From NCBI RefSeq assembly GCF_013359815.1, contig NZ_JABMCF010000039.1:1-64000 (forward strand): DNA of 64,000 nucleotides. The letters run 5' to 3'. Positions 17,903-28,198 of the stretch are shown here, in pieces (position 1 is the stretch's first letter; each line of letters starts with the position of its first letter). The notes below the pieces were generated by a model. That model saw only the letters and a list, made by a program, of their open reading frames with translations. It was not told where the DNA came from and made no database searches. The position numbers and the translations under genes were made by a program. Origin of the DNA: Curtobacterium flaccumfaciens (lineage in GTDB: Bacteria; Actinomycetota; Actinomycetes; Actinomycetales; Microbacteriaceae).

Positions 17903-17946
17903 GTCAAGCGTTTGACATCGAAACACGTCAAACGCTTGACGTCAAG
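17903..17946. promoter_or_regulatory. Twin LacI-type operators, mirror images
   Basis: GTCAAGCGTTTGAC at 17903-17916 and GTCAAACGCTTGAC at 17927-17940 are exact reverse complements of each other, centred 24 bases apart, and each is itself a near-palindrome around a central CG as expected for a LacI-family site. A third partial element, CTTGACGTCAAG, overlaps the second at 17935-17946. They lie between the divergent nucleoside hydrolase and LacI genes, 31-37 bases before the regulator's start, and probably silence both promoters. Confidence 0.85.
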
Positions 17947-17976
17947 TTCGACCGCCACGCTCGCTAGCATCGACGG

Positions 17977-18975
17977 GTGCCCTCCCCCGCAGTTCCGAGC
18001 CGTCGTGTGACCGCTGCGATGGTGGCCGAGCGTGCGGGCACGAGCATCGCCACGGTCTCCCTCGTCGTGAACGGCAAGGACCGCGGGCGGGTCTCCGCCC
18101 CCATCGCCGCACGGGTCCGCGACGCCGTGGACGACCTCGGCTACGTCGTCGACCACGCCGCCAGCTCGTTGGCCCGCGGCAGCGGCGACCTCGTCGTGTT
18201 CATCGCCCCCGACCTGTCGAACCCGTTCTTCGCCGAGGTCATCCGTGGCGTCCGCGACACCCTGGGCGACCGGTTCCAGCTCGTGCTCTCCGTCACCGAG
18301 CGGGGTGCACAGCCGGTCGCGGCCGACGTCCGGCGCTTCGAACGACTCCGGCCGGCCGGCATCCTGGTCGACGCCCCCGCTGCCGACGAGCCGATGTCGG
18401 CGAGCGTCCCCGTGGTGCTGCTCGACGCCCCCGGTGGGCCCGAGGCCGTCAACTACGACCTCTCCACCGGCGTGCACGACCTCGTCGCCCACCTGCACGA
18501 CCAGGGGCACCGGCACGTGGGCTACCTCGACGGCACCTCGCGGGCGGCGACGTTCGGCGTGCGCCGCGAACTGTTCGAGCAGGCCTGCGCGGACGCCGGC
18601 ATCACGGTCTCCGAGGTAACCGCCCGTGCCGACCTCACCGTGGAGGCCGCGGCCTCGGCCACCGAGCACGTCATCGAGGCCTGGCAGGACGACGACGTCA
18701 CCGCCGTCGTCGCGGCAGCCGACACCCTGGCCTACGGAGTCCTGCGGGTCGCCGGCGCGCTCGGCATCGCCGTCCCCGGCGCACTCGCGGTCGCGGGCTT
18801 CGACGACCTGCCGTCCTCGTCGGTCACCGCGCCGGCCCTGACGAGCGTGGCGCTGCCCGGCGCCGACCTCGGTCGGGCTGCAGCACTGCGGCTCCTCGCG
18901 ACGCTCGACGGCACGGCCGCCGAGCCCGCGGCCCTGCCGACGCGGCTCGTGCCGCGCGCGAGCACCGGCGCGTAG
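17977..18975 (+). CDS. LacI-family transcriptional regulator of nucleoside operon
   Basis: 332 residues from GTG 17977. LacI helix-turn-helix at 11-33 (VTAAMVAERAGTSIATVSLV) and hinge, followed by a periplasmic-binding-like effector domain from about 65 (VVFIAPDLSNPFFAEVIRGV) ending with PGALAVAGFDDLP near 267-279. Divergent from the nucleoside hydrolase-MFS-ribokinase operon, with paired operators between them, so it most likely represses that operon and itself until ribose or a nucleoside binds. Effector is inferred from context. Confidence 0.92.
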   Translation: MPSPAVPSRRVTAAMVAERAGTSIATVSLVVNGKDRGRVSAPIAARVRDAVDDLGYVVDHAASSLARGSGDLVVFIAPDLSNPFFAEVIRGVRDTLGDRFQLVLSVTERGAQPVAADVRRFERLRPAGILVDAPAADEPMSASVPVVLLDAPGGPEAVNYDLSTGVHDLVAHLHDQGHRHVGYLDGTSRAATFGVRRELFEQACADAGITVSEVTARADLTVEAAASATEHVIEAWQDDDVTAVVAAADTLAYGVLRVAGALGIAVPGALAVAGFDDLPSSSVTAPALTSVALPGADLGRAAALRLLATLDGTAAEPAALPTRLVPRASTGA

Positions 18976-19003
18976 CGCCGGGTCACCGCGACCTCACGCG
19001 CTC

Positions 19004-19043
19004 AGCGACACCTCACGCGCGCTGGAACGCGTGAGGTGTCGCT
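19004..19043. terminator. Bidirectional hairpin between convergent genes
   Basis: A perfect 16-bp stem, AGCGACACCTCACGCG at 19004-19019 and its complement at 19028-19043, with an 8-base loop. It lies between the LacI gene and the convergent MFS gene. No clear T run follows. A shorter copy of the left arm (GCGACCTCACGCGCTCAG) lies immediately before it at 18988-19003. Confidence 0.65.
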
Positions 19044-19083
19044 CATCACGAAAGTCCGGCCGCGGCAGTGAACGCAACCGGGC

Positions 19084-19131
19084 GACGGACGGGAGGCCCG
19101 GTGTCAGCTGGCACCGCGCCTCCCGTCCGTC
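19084..19131. repeat. GGAGGCCCG-family hairpin, copy 1
   Basis: GACGGACGGGAGGC at 19084-19097 pairs with its exact complement at 19118-19131; inside, CGGTG/CACCG pairs again around TCAGCTGG. It lies 12 bases past the MFS stop codon and is a near-identical relative of the palindrome at 46129. Probable terminator, part of a dispersed repeat family. Confidence 0.8.
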
Positions 19132-19143
19132 AGTCGGTCGTGT

Positions 19144-21980
<2,837 letters not shown>

Positions 21981-22054
21981 GAACGTCGATCCTGGCACGG
22001 GCGACCGACGACGCGGAAACCGAGGCGCCCGTCGGGCGCGACCGGCGCCGCCCG

Positions 22055-22744
22055 TCAGCCGCGCTGGCCGAGTGCCGCGATCGGGCCCTTGCCGGCGCGG
22101 AACGCCGCGAGCACGGCCGCCGCGTCGTCGTACACCTCGGCCGCCCCGGCACCGCGGAGCTCGTCACCGCCGATGCCACCGGTCATCACCCCGACGCACT
22201 GGACCCCCACCTTGCCGGCGGACTCGACGTCCCACATGGCGTCCCCGACCATCACGGCGTCGTCGGCGGAAACCCCGGCCTTGTCGAGCGCGACCCGGAT
22301 GATGCCGGGGTCCGGCTTCGCCTGCTCGACGTCCTCGGAGCTGGTCTCGGCGGTGACCCACTCGCCCGCGTCGAGCAGGTCGCGCAGGCGGGCGAGTTCG
22401 TGCTCGGGCGCACTGGTCGCCAGGACCACGGCGTGCCCGGCCTCGGCGACGGCCTGCAGGAGCTCGCGTGCACCCGGCAGCAGCCGGAGCCGCGGCATCT
22501 GCTCGGCGTAGTAGGCGGTGTGGAACTGCTTCGCGGTGTCGCGGGTCTCCTGGGACGCGTCCGGCAGCAGCGTCTCGAGCAGCTTCGCCGAGTCCATCCC
22601 GATCGCACGGTGGATCCGCCAGGCATCGACGGACTCCCCCGCCGCCAGGAACGCTCGCCACCACGCGTCGATGTGCGCGTAGTTCGAGTCGGCGAGGGTG
22701 CCGTCGATGTCGAAGAGGACTGCTGTCGTGGGTGCGTCGGCCAT
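22055..22744 (-). CDS. HAD-superfamily hydrolase (phosphatase)
   Basis: 229 residues from ATG 22744. HAD motif I FDIDGTLADSN near 11-21 supplies the nucleophile Asp; motif II is ATSAPEHELARL near 104; motifs III and IV are in KPDPGIIRVALDKAG and VMVGDAMWDVESAGKVGV near 141-165. The helical cap between motifs I and II resembles phosphoglycolate phosphatase and beta-phosphoglucomutase relatives. Dephosphorylates a small phosphoester; substrate unknown. Confidence 0.9.
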   Translation of the reverse strand: MADAPTTAVLFDIDGTLADSNYAHIDAWWRAFLAAGESVDAWRIHRAIGMDSAKLLETLLPDASQETRDTAKQFHTAYYAEQMPRLRLLPGARELLQAVAEAGHAVVLATSAPEHELARLRDLLDAGEWVTAETSSEDVEQAKPDPGIIRVALDKAGVSADDAVMVGDAMWDVESAGKVGVQCVGVMTGGIGGDELRGAGAAEVYDDAAAVLAAFRAGKGPIAALGQRG

Positions 22745-22759
22745 CCCTTCATGCTGCTC

Positions 22760-22780
22760 GGGAGGCCCGGATCGCCTCCC
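22760..22780. repeat. GGAGGCCCG-family short hairpin
   Basis: GGGAGGC at 22760-22766 and GCCTCCC at 22774-22780 with a 7-base loop. The 16-base core at 22761-22776 is identical to 2795-2810. It lies between the HAD start and the metallo-hydrolase stop, so it may end the latter's transcript read from the right. Confidence 0.6.
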
Positions 22781-22798
22781 AGGGGCGACCTGCGTCCG

Positions 22799-23440
22799 TC
22801 AGACGGTGATCGTCTCCCCCGCCGGCAGGATCAGGACGGGCACCGGCCCGAGACCGTCCGGGCCGAGGAAGCGCGCGGCGGACTGCTGGCCGAGCTCGCT
22901 CAGCATCGCCTCGTGGATCTGCACGGCCCGCTCCGGCGCCACGGCGCGCACGTAGTCGACGGCCTGGGCGGTGTTCGTCCACGGGCCGCTCGTCGGCAGC
23001 AGCAGGGTCGGCACCGGGACGCCGGGCTCGAGGTACGCGTCGCCCGGGTGGAACACCGCGCCGTCCACCAGGTAGCCGACGTTCGCGGTCGACGGGATGT
23101 CGGGGTGGATGACGGCGTGCTGCTCGCCGAAGACCCGGACGGAGAACGGTCCGACGGTGATCGTGTCGCCGGCGCGCACCGCTCGGACCCGACCGTGGTG
23201 TTCGCCGAGCTGCTCCACGACGGTCTCCGGACCGCGGACGACGAGGTCCGGGTTCGCGGCGAGTCCCGCGCGCAGGGCGTCGATGTCGAAGTGGTCGGGG
23301 TGGTCGTGCGTGACGAGGACGCCCGCGGCGCCGCGGACGAGGTCGACGGCCTCGGGTGTGAACACCCCGGGATCGATGACGAGGGTGACGCCGTCCTGCT
23401 CGAGGACGACGGTGGCGTGGTTGTACTTCGTCAACTCCAT
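22799..23440 (-). CDS. Metallo-beta-lactamase fold hydrolase
   Basis: 213 residues from ATG 23440. Metal site THDHPDHFDID near 44-54 is the H-x-H-x-D-H motif; further His/Asp ligands are in EQHAVIHPDIP and FHPGDAYLEPG. Short, UlaG-like members of this fold hydrolyse lactones or phosphoesters. Upstream MarR gene ends 58 bases away. Substrate not assignable. Confidence 0.85.
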   Translation of the reverse strand: MELTKYNHATVVLEQDGVTLVIDPGVFTPEAVDLVRGAAGVLVTHDHPDHFDIDALRAGLAANPDLVVRGPETVVEQLGEHHGRVRAVRAGDTITVGPFSVRVFGEQHAVIHPDIPSTANVGYLVDGAVFHPGDAYLEPGVPVPTLLLPTSGPWTNTAQAVDYVRAVAPERAVQIHEAMLSELGQQSAARFLGPDGLGPVPVLILPAGETITV

Positions 23441-23498
23441 GCGCACAACTGTACAGCCGTGTTGTACTTCTGCGATCGCCCAGGAGGTGAGGAGTCGT

Positions 23499-23924
23499 TC
23501 AGTCAGCCCGGCGCGCGACCCGTTCGAACAGCTCGGGCAGACGGCGCAGCAGCGCACGCTCCTCGGCGTCGGTCTCCTCGCGGATCGCGTCGGCCAGCCA
23601 GTCGGTGCGGGCGTCCATGTCGCGCTGCAGGGCGGCCCGGCCGGCGTCCGTGATCCGGATCACCGACGCTCGACGGTCGGTGTCCGACGCCGTCCGGTCG
23701 ACGTAGCCGAGGTCGGCCAGCTCGCCCACCGTGCGGGACTGCCCCTGGTGCTTCACGCCGCGGCGGCGCGCGAGTTCCGCGATCGTCATCGGGCCCTCGC
23801 GGTGCAGGAACCCGAGGGTGGTGGTGTGCGTCGCCGGCAGCGCGTCCGCCTCGCGTCGTGCGGCACGCACGACCCGGCCGATGGACTGTCGGAGCTCCGC
23901 AGCGAGCTCGTCGATCGGGTCCAT
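23499..23924 (-). CDS. MarR-family transcriptional regulator
   Basis: 141 residues from ATG 23924. Winged helix at about 35-100: TTLGFLHREGPMTIAELARR, QSRTVGELADLGYVDRTASD, then TDRRASVIRITDAGRAAL, the MarR wing. It lies upstream of the metallo-hydrolase gene on the same strand, which is a plausible target. Ligand unknown. Confidence 0.88.
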   Translation of the reverse strand: MDPIDELAAELRQSIGRVVRAARREADALPATHTTTLGFLHREGPMTIAELARRRGVKHQGQSRTVGELADLGYVDRTASDTDRRASVIRITDAGRAALQRDMDARTDWLADAIREETDAEERALLRRLPELFERVARRAD

Positions 23925-23942
23925 GCCCGGAACGCTACCGCG

Positions 23943-23992
23943 TGACGGACTGGAGGCCCGTGGCGATGTCGCCACGGGCCTCCAGTCCGTCA
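23943..23992. repeat. GGAGGCCCG-family hairpin, 24-bp perfect arms
   Basis: Arms at 23943-23966 and 23969-23992 are exact complements with a 2-base TG loop; core TGACGGACTGGAGGCCCG. It lies 11 bases beyond the DUF3618 stop and upstream of the MarR gene, so probably terminates the three-gene DUF3618 operon. Nearly identical to 54008-54055. Confidence 0.85.
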
Positions 23993-24003
23993 TCGGGTTC
24001 CGT

Positions 24004-24576
24004 TCAGCTGCTGCGGACGTCGTCCGCCGCGCCCTGCGCGTTGTCCTTGACGTCGGACGCGGCCCCCTGCGCCTCGCCCTTGACCGCCTGCGCGGCGTCC
24101 TGCGCGGTCCCCTTGAGGTCCTGCGCGTGCTCCTTCGCCACGTCGCCGAGCTGCGAGCCGACGTCCTTCGCCTGCTCCTTGACCTCGTCGACGAGCGGTG
24201 CAGCCTTGTCCTTCAGCTCACCGGCGAGCTCTTCTTCCTTCTCGGTGGTCGGCAGGAGCGACGACACGAGCCAACCGGCACCGAACGCGATGAGGCCGAC
24301 GGCCAGGGGGTTGCCCTTCGCCTTCTCGACGCCCTTCTGCGCGACGTCCTTCGCCTGGCCGGTCGCGCCCGAGGCGGAACCGGAGGCGCTCGAGCGGGCC
24401 GACTGGGCCGCGCCCATCACGGACTCACGGACGTCCTGGAACCGGCCCTTCACCTTCTCGCTCTGGCGGTGGGCGATGGACGACGGGCTGACCTTGTCGG
24501 CGAGGGCGTCGACGTCGGAGCCGAGTTCGCCGCGGGTGCGCTCGATGTCGGCGCGGATCTCGTCTGGGGTGCTCAT
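24004..24576 (-). CDS. DUF3618-domain membrane protein
   Basis: 190 residues from ATG 24576, overlapping the previous gene by four bases. The first 60 residues, beginning MSTPDEIRADIERTRGELGS, are the DUF3618 signature (paired acidic-Arg helix). One membrane helix lies at about 92-112 (NPLAVGLIAFGAGWLVSSLL), and a long Ala/Lys/Asp-rich amphipathic C-terminus (EQAKDVGSQLGDVAKEHA-like repeats) resembles LEA or apolipoprotein-type helices. Last gene of a coupled trio; probable envelope or stress role is inferred. Confidence 0.85.
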   Translation of the reverse strand: MSTPDEIRADIERTRGELGSDVDALADKVSPSSIAHRQSEKVKGRFQDVRESVMGAAQSARSSASGSASGATGQAKDVAQKGVEKAKGNPLAVGLIAFGAGWLVSSLLPTTEKEEELAGELKDKAAPLVDEVKEQAKDVGSQLGDVAKEHAQDLKGTAQDAAQAVKGEAQGAASDVKDNAQGAADDVRSS

Positions 24577-25016
24577 GGCTTCCTCCCGGTGTTGGGCTTG
24601 AGTGTCTCGGGGACTTCCTTGGCGGTCTCGACCGTCTGCGGGGCGCCCTTGATCTCCTTGATCTCCTTGCGCCCGCGGACGGCCAGGATCGCGGCGACGA
24701 TCGCGTAGACGACCGCGATGATCAGGGCGGACCAGGCGTTGCCGATCAGGTAACCGAGGCCCCACCACGCGGCGATCGACAGGAACAGCAGGGCGAACAC
24801 GGCGGTGAGTCCGGCGCCGCCGAACATCCCGCCCGCCTTGCCGGCCTTCTTCGCGGAGTCGGTCAGCTCGGCCTTCGCGAGGGCGACCTCCTGCCGGAAC
24901 AGGCTGGAGAGGTCACGCGACACGTCGGACAGCAGCTCACCGAGCGGTGTGGTCGCAGCGCGCTCCTCGGGCGTCGGTTCGCCCAGGGGTGTCGCGCCGG
25001 GGACGGACTGGCTCAT
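24573..25016 (-). CDS. Holin-X/phage-holin-like membrane protein
   Basis: 147 residues from ATG 25016. Matches the actinobacterial putative holin-X type: an N-terminal LLSDVSRDLSSLFRQEVALAKAEL helix near 28-51, then two membrane helices at about 68-90 and 92-112. Despite the family name, nothing here is phage: it is coupled by ATGA overlaps to genes on both sides and accompanies DUF3618, the usual chromosomal arrangement. Function unproven, probably envelope-related. Confidence 0.85.
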   Translation of the reverse strand: MSQSVPGATPLGEPTPEERAATTPLGELLSDVSRDLSSLFRQEVALAKAELTDSAKKAGKAGGMFGGAGLTAVFALLFLSIAAWWGLGYLIGNAWSALIIAVVYAIVAAILAVRGRKEIKEIKGAPQTVETAKEVPETLKPNTGRKP

Positions 25017-25852
25017 ACGCCACTCCCCGATCCGGTGGTGCCGTCGCCGGCCTCCTTCTCGTGCTTGACCTCGGTCGCGAGTGCCTTGGTCAGGCGTCCC
25101 GCGAGCAGGCCAGCGCCCGCGGCGATCGCGATGAAGGTGCCGGGGCGCTTCGCGGCGAAGGTCTTCACCTCGTCGAGCAGCGAGCCCGGGTCGCGGTTCT
25201 CGAGGAACCCGGCGGCCGAGGTCGCGCGGCCCGACAGGTCGCGGACGACCTTCGAGGCGACGCCCTGCTCGTCGTCGTTCTCGGCCATGCGACCGAGCTG
25301 CTCGCCGAGGGAGCGGAGTCCGCCGGCAGCGCGCTGCTGCTGCTCGCCGGCCTGCTGCTTGAGGTTCTCGGACGCCTGGCCGTAGAGCTGCTTGGCGTGG
25401 TCGGTCGCCTCGGAGGCGACCTTCGACGCCTGCTCCTTGGCGGTGCCCGCGACGTTCGCGGCCTGCTCCTTGGCGTCGCCGGCGACGTCCTGCGCGGCAC
25501 CCTTGGCCGCGTCGGCCTTGCCGGAGCCGCTGCCCGAGTCACTGCCGGAGCCGCTGGCGCTGCCGGTGCTGCCGGAGCCGCTGGCGCTGCCGGCGGATGC
25601 CGCGGACGGGACGGCGGGGAGCTGCTCGTCGGCCGGGACGGCGTCGAGGGGCGCGTCGAACGGCACCTCGGCGGCGCTGTCGCCGTACGGGTCGTAGGTC
25701 TGCGGCGCACCGGGGTCGGTGGGTCGCGCGGCGGGGGTACCGCTGGCGTACGACGGCACGGTCACGCCGGGGGCGACCTCGTGGCCCTCGGAGGCTGCGG
25801 TGCGGTCGTGGATGGGGGTCCCGGAGTCGTTCCCGGGTGGGTTCGTGGTCAT
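25013..25852 (-). CDS. Ala/Ser/Gly-rich protein with C-terminal membrane helix
   Basis: 279 residues from ATG 25852. Proline-rich N-terminus, a Ser-Gly low-complexity linker at about 85-112 (SGSGSTGSASGSGSDSGSGS), a long Ala/Lys/Gln amphipathic helix of AKEQA-type repeats at about 115-175, then a hydrophobic helix at about 240-260 (FIAIAAGAGLLAGRLTKAL). First gene of the trio with the holin-X-like and DUF3618 genes. The LEA-like helix suggests a membrane-surface stress protein; function not established. Confidence 0.75.
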   Translation of the reverse strand: MTTNPPGNDSGTPIHDRTAASEGHEVAPGVTVPSYASGTPAARPTDPGAPQTYDPYGDSAAEVPFDAPLDAVPADEQLPAVPSAASAGSASGSGSTGSASGSGSDSGSGSGKADAAKGAAQDVAGDAKEQAANVAGTAKEQASKVASEATDHAKQLYGQASENLKQQAGEQQQRAAGGLRSLGEQLGRMAENDDEQGVASKVVRDLSGRATSAAGFLENRDPGSLLDEVKTFAAKRPGTFIAIAAGAGLLAGRLTKALATEVKHEKEAGDGTTGSGSGV

Positions 25853-25998
25853 GGTCGGCCTTCCGGTTGTCGTCGTCCCCGGCGTGCACCGGGGGCGTTT
25901 CGCAACGAACTTGCGCCGTGCCCTCTTGGTCCGGTCCCAGGATCACCGGGAAACGCGGTCCGGCAATCCGCACAGGCGACAGCCGGTTGGATCGACGG

Positions 25999-26757
25999 GT
26001 GCTCCGTGTCTCGGTCGTGATCCCCGTGCGGGACGACGCCGTGCACCTGCGGCGGTGCCTCGCCGCACTCGCGACCCAGACCCGGCCCGCCGACGAGGTC
26101 GTCGTGGTCGACAACGGCAGCACCGACGACAGCGCGGCGATCGCCCGGGACGCCGGCGCGGTCGTGCTCACGGAGCCGGTGCGCGGGATCGCCCGGGCCT
26201 CGGCGCGCGGCTACGACCGTTCGTCCGGCGACGTCGTCGTGCGGCTCGACGCCGACTCCGTCCCACCGCCGTCGTGGATCGCCGACGCGGTCCGGTTGTT
26301 GGCCGACCCCGAGGTCGTCGCGGTCACCGGTCCGGGCCGGCCCCGGAACGGTGGCGCCGTGGTGCGCCGACTGTGGAACGCCGTGTACATGGGCCCGTAC
26401 TTCGTCCTGATGTGGAGCGCGCTCGGGCGTCCGCCGCTGTTCGGGTCCGCCATGGCGATGCGCCGGTCGACCTGGGCCGCGGTCGGTGGGCGAGCGCACC
26501 GCGACGACGCCGAGGTGCACGACGACGTCGACCTGAGCATGCAGCTCGACCCGGCCTGGCGGGTGGTGGCCGACCCCGTGCTCACGGTGCAGGTGTCCGC
26601 GCGACCGTTGGCGGGCCTCCCGTCCGTCTGGGTGCGGACGCGACGCGCCTTCCACACGTTCCGCGTGAACGGCCGGCGGGCCAACCCGGTGCGCCGGTGG
26701 GCGCGACGGCTGCGATCGCAGTCGCGGTCGCGGCGGTGGTGGTGGCGCAGCCGCTGA
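25999..26757 (+). CDS. Family 2 glycosyltransferase
   Basis: 252 residues from GTG 25999. GT-A fold: SVVIPVRDDAVHLRRCLAAL near 5-24, VVVVDNGSTDDSAAIARDAG near 36-55 and the metal-binding DxD in VVRLDADSVPPPSWI near 79-93. No membrane helices, and an Arg/Trp-rich basic C-terminus that may sit at the membrane. Transfers a sugar from an NDP-sugar to an unknown envelope acceptor. Divergent from the DUF3618 trio. Confidence 0.85.
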   Translation: MLRVSVVIPVRDDAVHLRRCLAALATQTRPADEVVVVDNGSTDDSAAIARDAGAVVLTEPVRGIARASARGYDRSSGDVVVRLDADSVPPPSWIADAVRLLADPEVVAVTGPGRPRNGGAVVRRLWNAVYMGPYFVLMWSALGRPPLFGSAMAMRRSTWAAVGGRAHRDDAEVHDDVDLSMQLDPAWRVVADPVLTVQVSARPLAGLPSVWVRTRRAFHTFRVNGRRANPVRRWARRLRSQSRSRRWWWRSR

Positions 26758-26868
26758 CCGACGGGGTCGGGGGACAACGAATCGGTGACGGTCCCAGCCA
26801 CCTCGGCCCTCGGTCGGTACGTTCGTGAGCGACGGTCACGACCTGACGCGACCGGACGAAGGGGAACC

Positions 26869-27513
26869 ATGCGCCACACGATCACGCTCGCTGCCCTGGT
26901 GGCTGCGGGCCTCGCCCTGACCGGCTGTGCCCAGGCCGGACCGGCCGGACCCGCGAGCGACACCGCGACCACCGCAGCCGACCCGACGACGGCACCGAGC
27001 CCGACCGACACCACGACCGCTCCGAGCCCCACCGGCACCGGGGCCCCGAGCGACGACACCGCCACCGTCCCGGCCAGCTGCACCGACCTGATCACCCCTG
27101 GCAAGTGGGACAAGGCGTTCGCATCGGCACCGCTCAACGACCCGTCGGTCGTCGGCGACCCGATCGCGATCCCGAAGAGCTCGTTCACCCCGGCGCTGCA
27201 GGGCGACGGCAAGCGCCTGTACTGCGTGTGGCGGGAGCCGCAGGCCGACATCTCATACCTGTCCATCGCGGTCGACGCCGTCGACCCGACCGCAGCCCGC
27301 GACGCGCTCGAGCAGCTCTCGGCGAAGGGCTACGACTGCGGCGACGAGTCCGACGGGTACCTGTGCCAGAAGGTCTCGAAGAACTCGCAGTACCCGGTCA
27401 CGGACGGCGACACGTACTTCACGCGGGGTGACCTCGGCATCCACATCCAGCAGTCGAACATCGAGACGACCAATCTGCTCGACGACGTCGTGGCGAACGT
27501 CTTCACGGACTGA
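26869..27513 (+). CDS. Putative lipoprotein
   Basis: 214 residues from ATG 26869, with a GAAGGGGA ribosome binding site. The lipobox LALTGC puts the lipidated Cys at position 20; a Thr/Pro/Ser-rich linker follows to about 65 (PTTAPSPTDTTTAPSPTGTG), then a globular domain with four Cys residues. Exported and anchored on the outer face of the membrane. The globular part is not recognised; length and layout resemble DUF3558-type mycobacterial and actinobacterial lipoproteins. Confidence 0.8.
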   Translation: MRHTITLAALVAAGLALTGCAQAGPAGPASDTATTAADPTTAPSPTDTTTAPSPTGTGAPSDDTATVPASCTDLITPGKWDKAFASAPLNDPSVVGDPIAIPKSSFTPALQGDGKRLYCVWREPQADISYLSIAVDAVDPTAARDALEQLSAKGYDCGDESDGYLCQKVSKNSQYPVTDGDTYFTRGDLGIHIQQSNIETTNLLDDVVANVFTD

Positions 27514-27522
27514 CGCAGCGGG

Positions 27523-28140
27523 TCACCGGGCGGGTCGAGACCGCACGTGCGCCCGCTCACCCTGCGGCCCGTACAGGCACAGCACCTCGGTGACGGAGTC
27601 GGTCACGTTGCCCATCCAGTGCGGAGTGTGGGTGTCGAACTCGGCGACCTCACCGGGTCCGAGGTCGAGGTCGTGCTCCCCCAGCACCAGTCGGAGCCGT
27701 CCGGACAGCACGTAGAGCCACTCGTAGCCCTCGTGCGTCTTGAGCGACGGCTCCCCACCCGGGGTGTTCGGCGGGAACAGCTGCTTGAACGAGCGCACCC
27801 CGCCGGTCCGCTTCGTCAGCGGCACCACGACGCGGCCGCCGTGCACCTCGGGCTTCATGTGCACGCGCGGGTCGCCGGTCTGCGGTGCGCCGACCAGGTC
27901 GTCGAGGGGCACCTGGTACGCCCGCGCGAGGGGCAGCAGCAGTTCCAGCGTGGGCTTCCGCTGGCCGGACTCGAGCCGCGACAGGGTGCTCACCGAGACC
28001 CCCGTCTGCTCGGACAGGGCGGCGAGCGTGACGTCGCGGTGGGCACGCAGCGCGCGCAGGCGGGGGCCGACCCCGTCGACGACCTCGGCGGTCGTGCGCG
28101 GGGCGGTCGCGTCCTGGCTGCCGTGTCCCATGGCGGACAT
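27523..28140 (-). CDS. XRE-family regulator with cupin sensor domain
   Basis: 205 residues from ATG 28140 (ATG 28131 is possible). Helix-turn-helix at about 25-80: RLRALRAHRDVTLAALSEQT, GVSVSTLSRLESGQRKPTLE. The C-terminal cupin (GYEWLYVLSGRLRLVLGEHD near 143, then HTPHW) would bind a small ligand or metal. Divergent from an FAD oxidoreductase gene with 58 bases between, the standard layout for a regulator of that enzyme. Confidence 0.9.
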   Translation of the reverse strand: MSAMGHGSQDATAPRTTAEVVDGVGPRLRALRAHRDVTLAALSEQTGVSVSTLSRLESGQRKPTLELLLPLARAYQVPLDDLVGAPQTGDPRVHMKPEVHGGRVVVPLTKRTGGVRSFKQLFPPNTPGGEPSLKTHEGYEWLYVLSGRLRLVLGEHDLDLGPGEVAEFDTHTPHWMGNVTDSVTEVLCLYGPQGERAHVRSRPAR

Positions 28141-28141
28141 G

Positions 28142-28156
28142 TTGCCACAGCGGCAA
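28142..28156. promoter_or_regulatory. Candidate XRE operator TTGCC-ACAGC-GGCAA
   Basis: Five-base inverted repeat directly in front of the regulator's start and inside the 58-base shared promoter with the oxidoreductase gene. XRE-cupin proteins commonly bind such short palindromes at their divergent promoter. Inference only. Confidence 0.4.
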
Positions 28157-28198
28157 ACTTCGTTGCTGTTCACGCTCGATCCGCCGCATGATCAGCGC

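Noticed and set aside
24573..25016. Prophage, suggested by the holin-like protein
   Set aside because: No integrase, capsid, terminase or endolysin; the gene is inside a coupled chromosomal operon with DUF3618.
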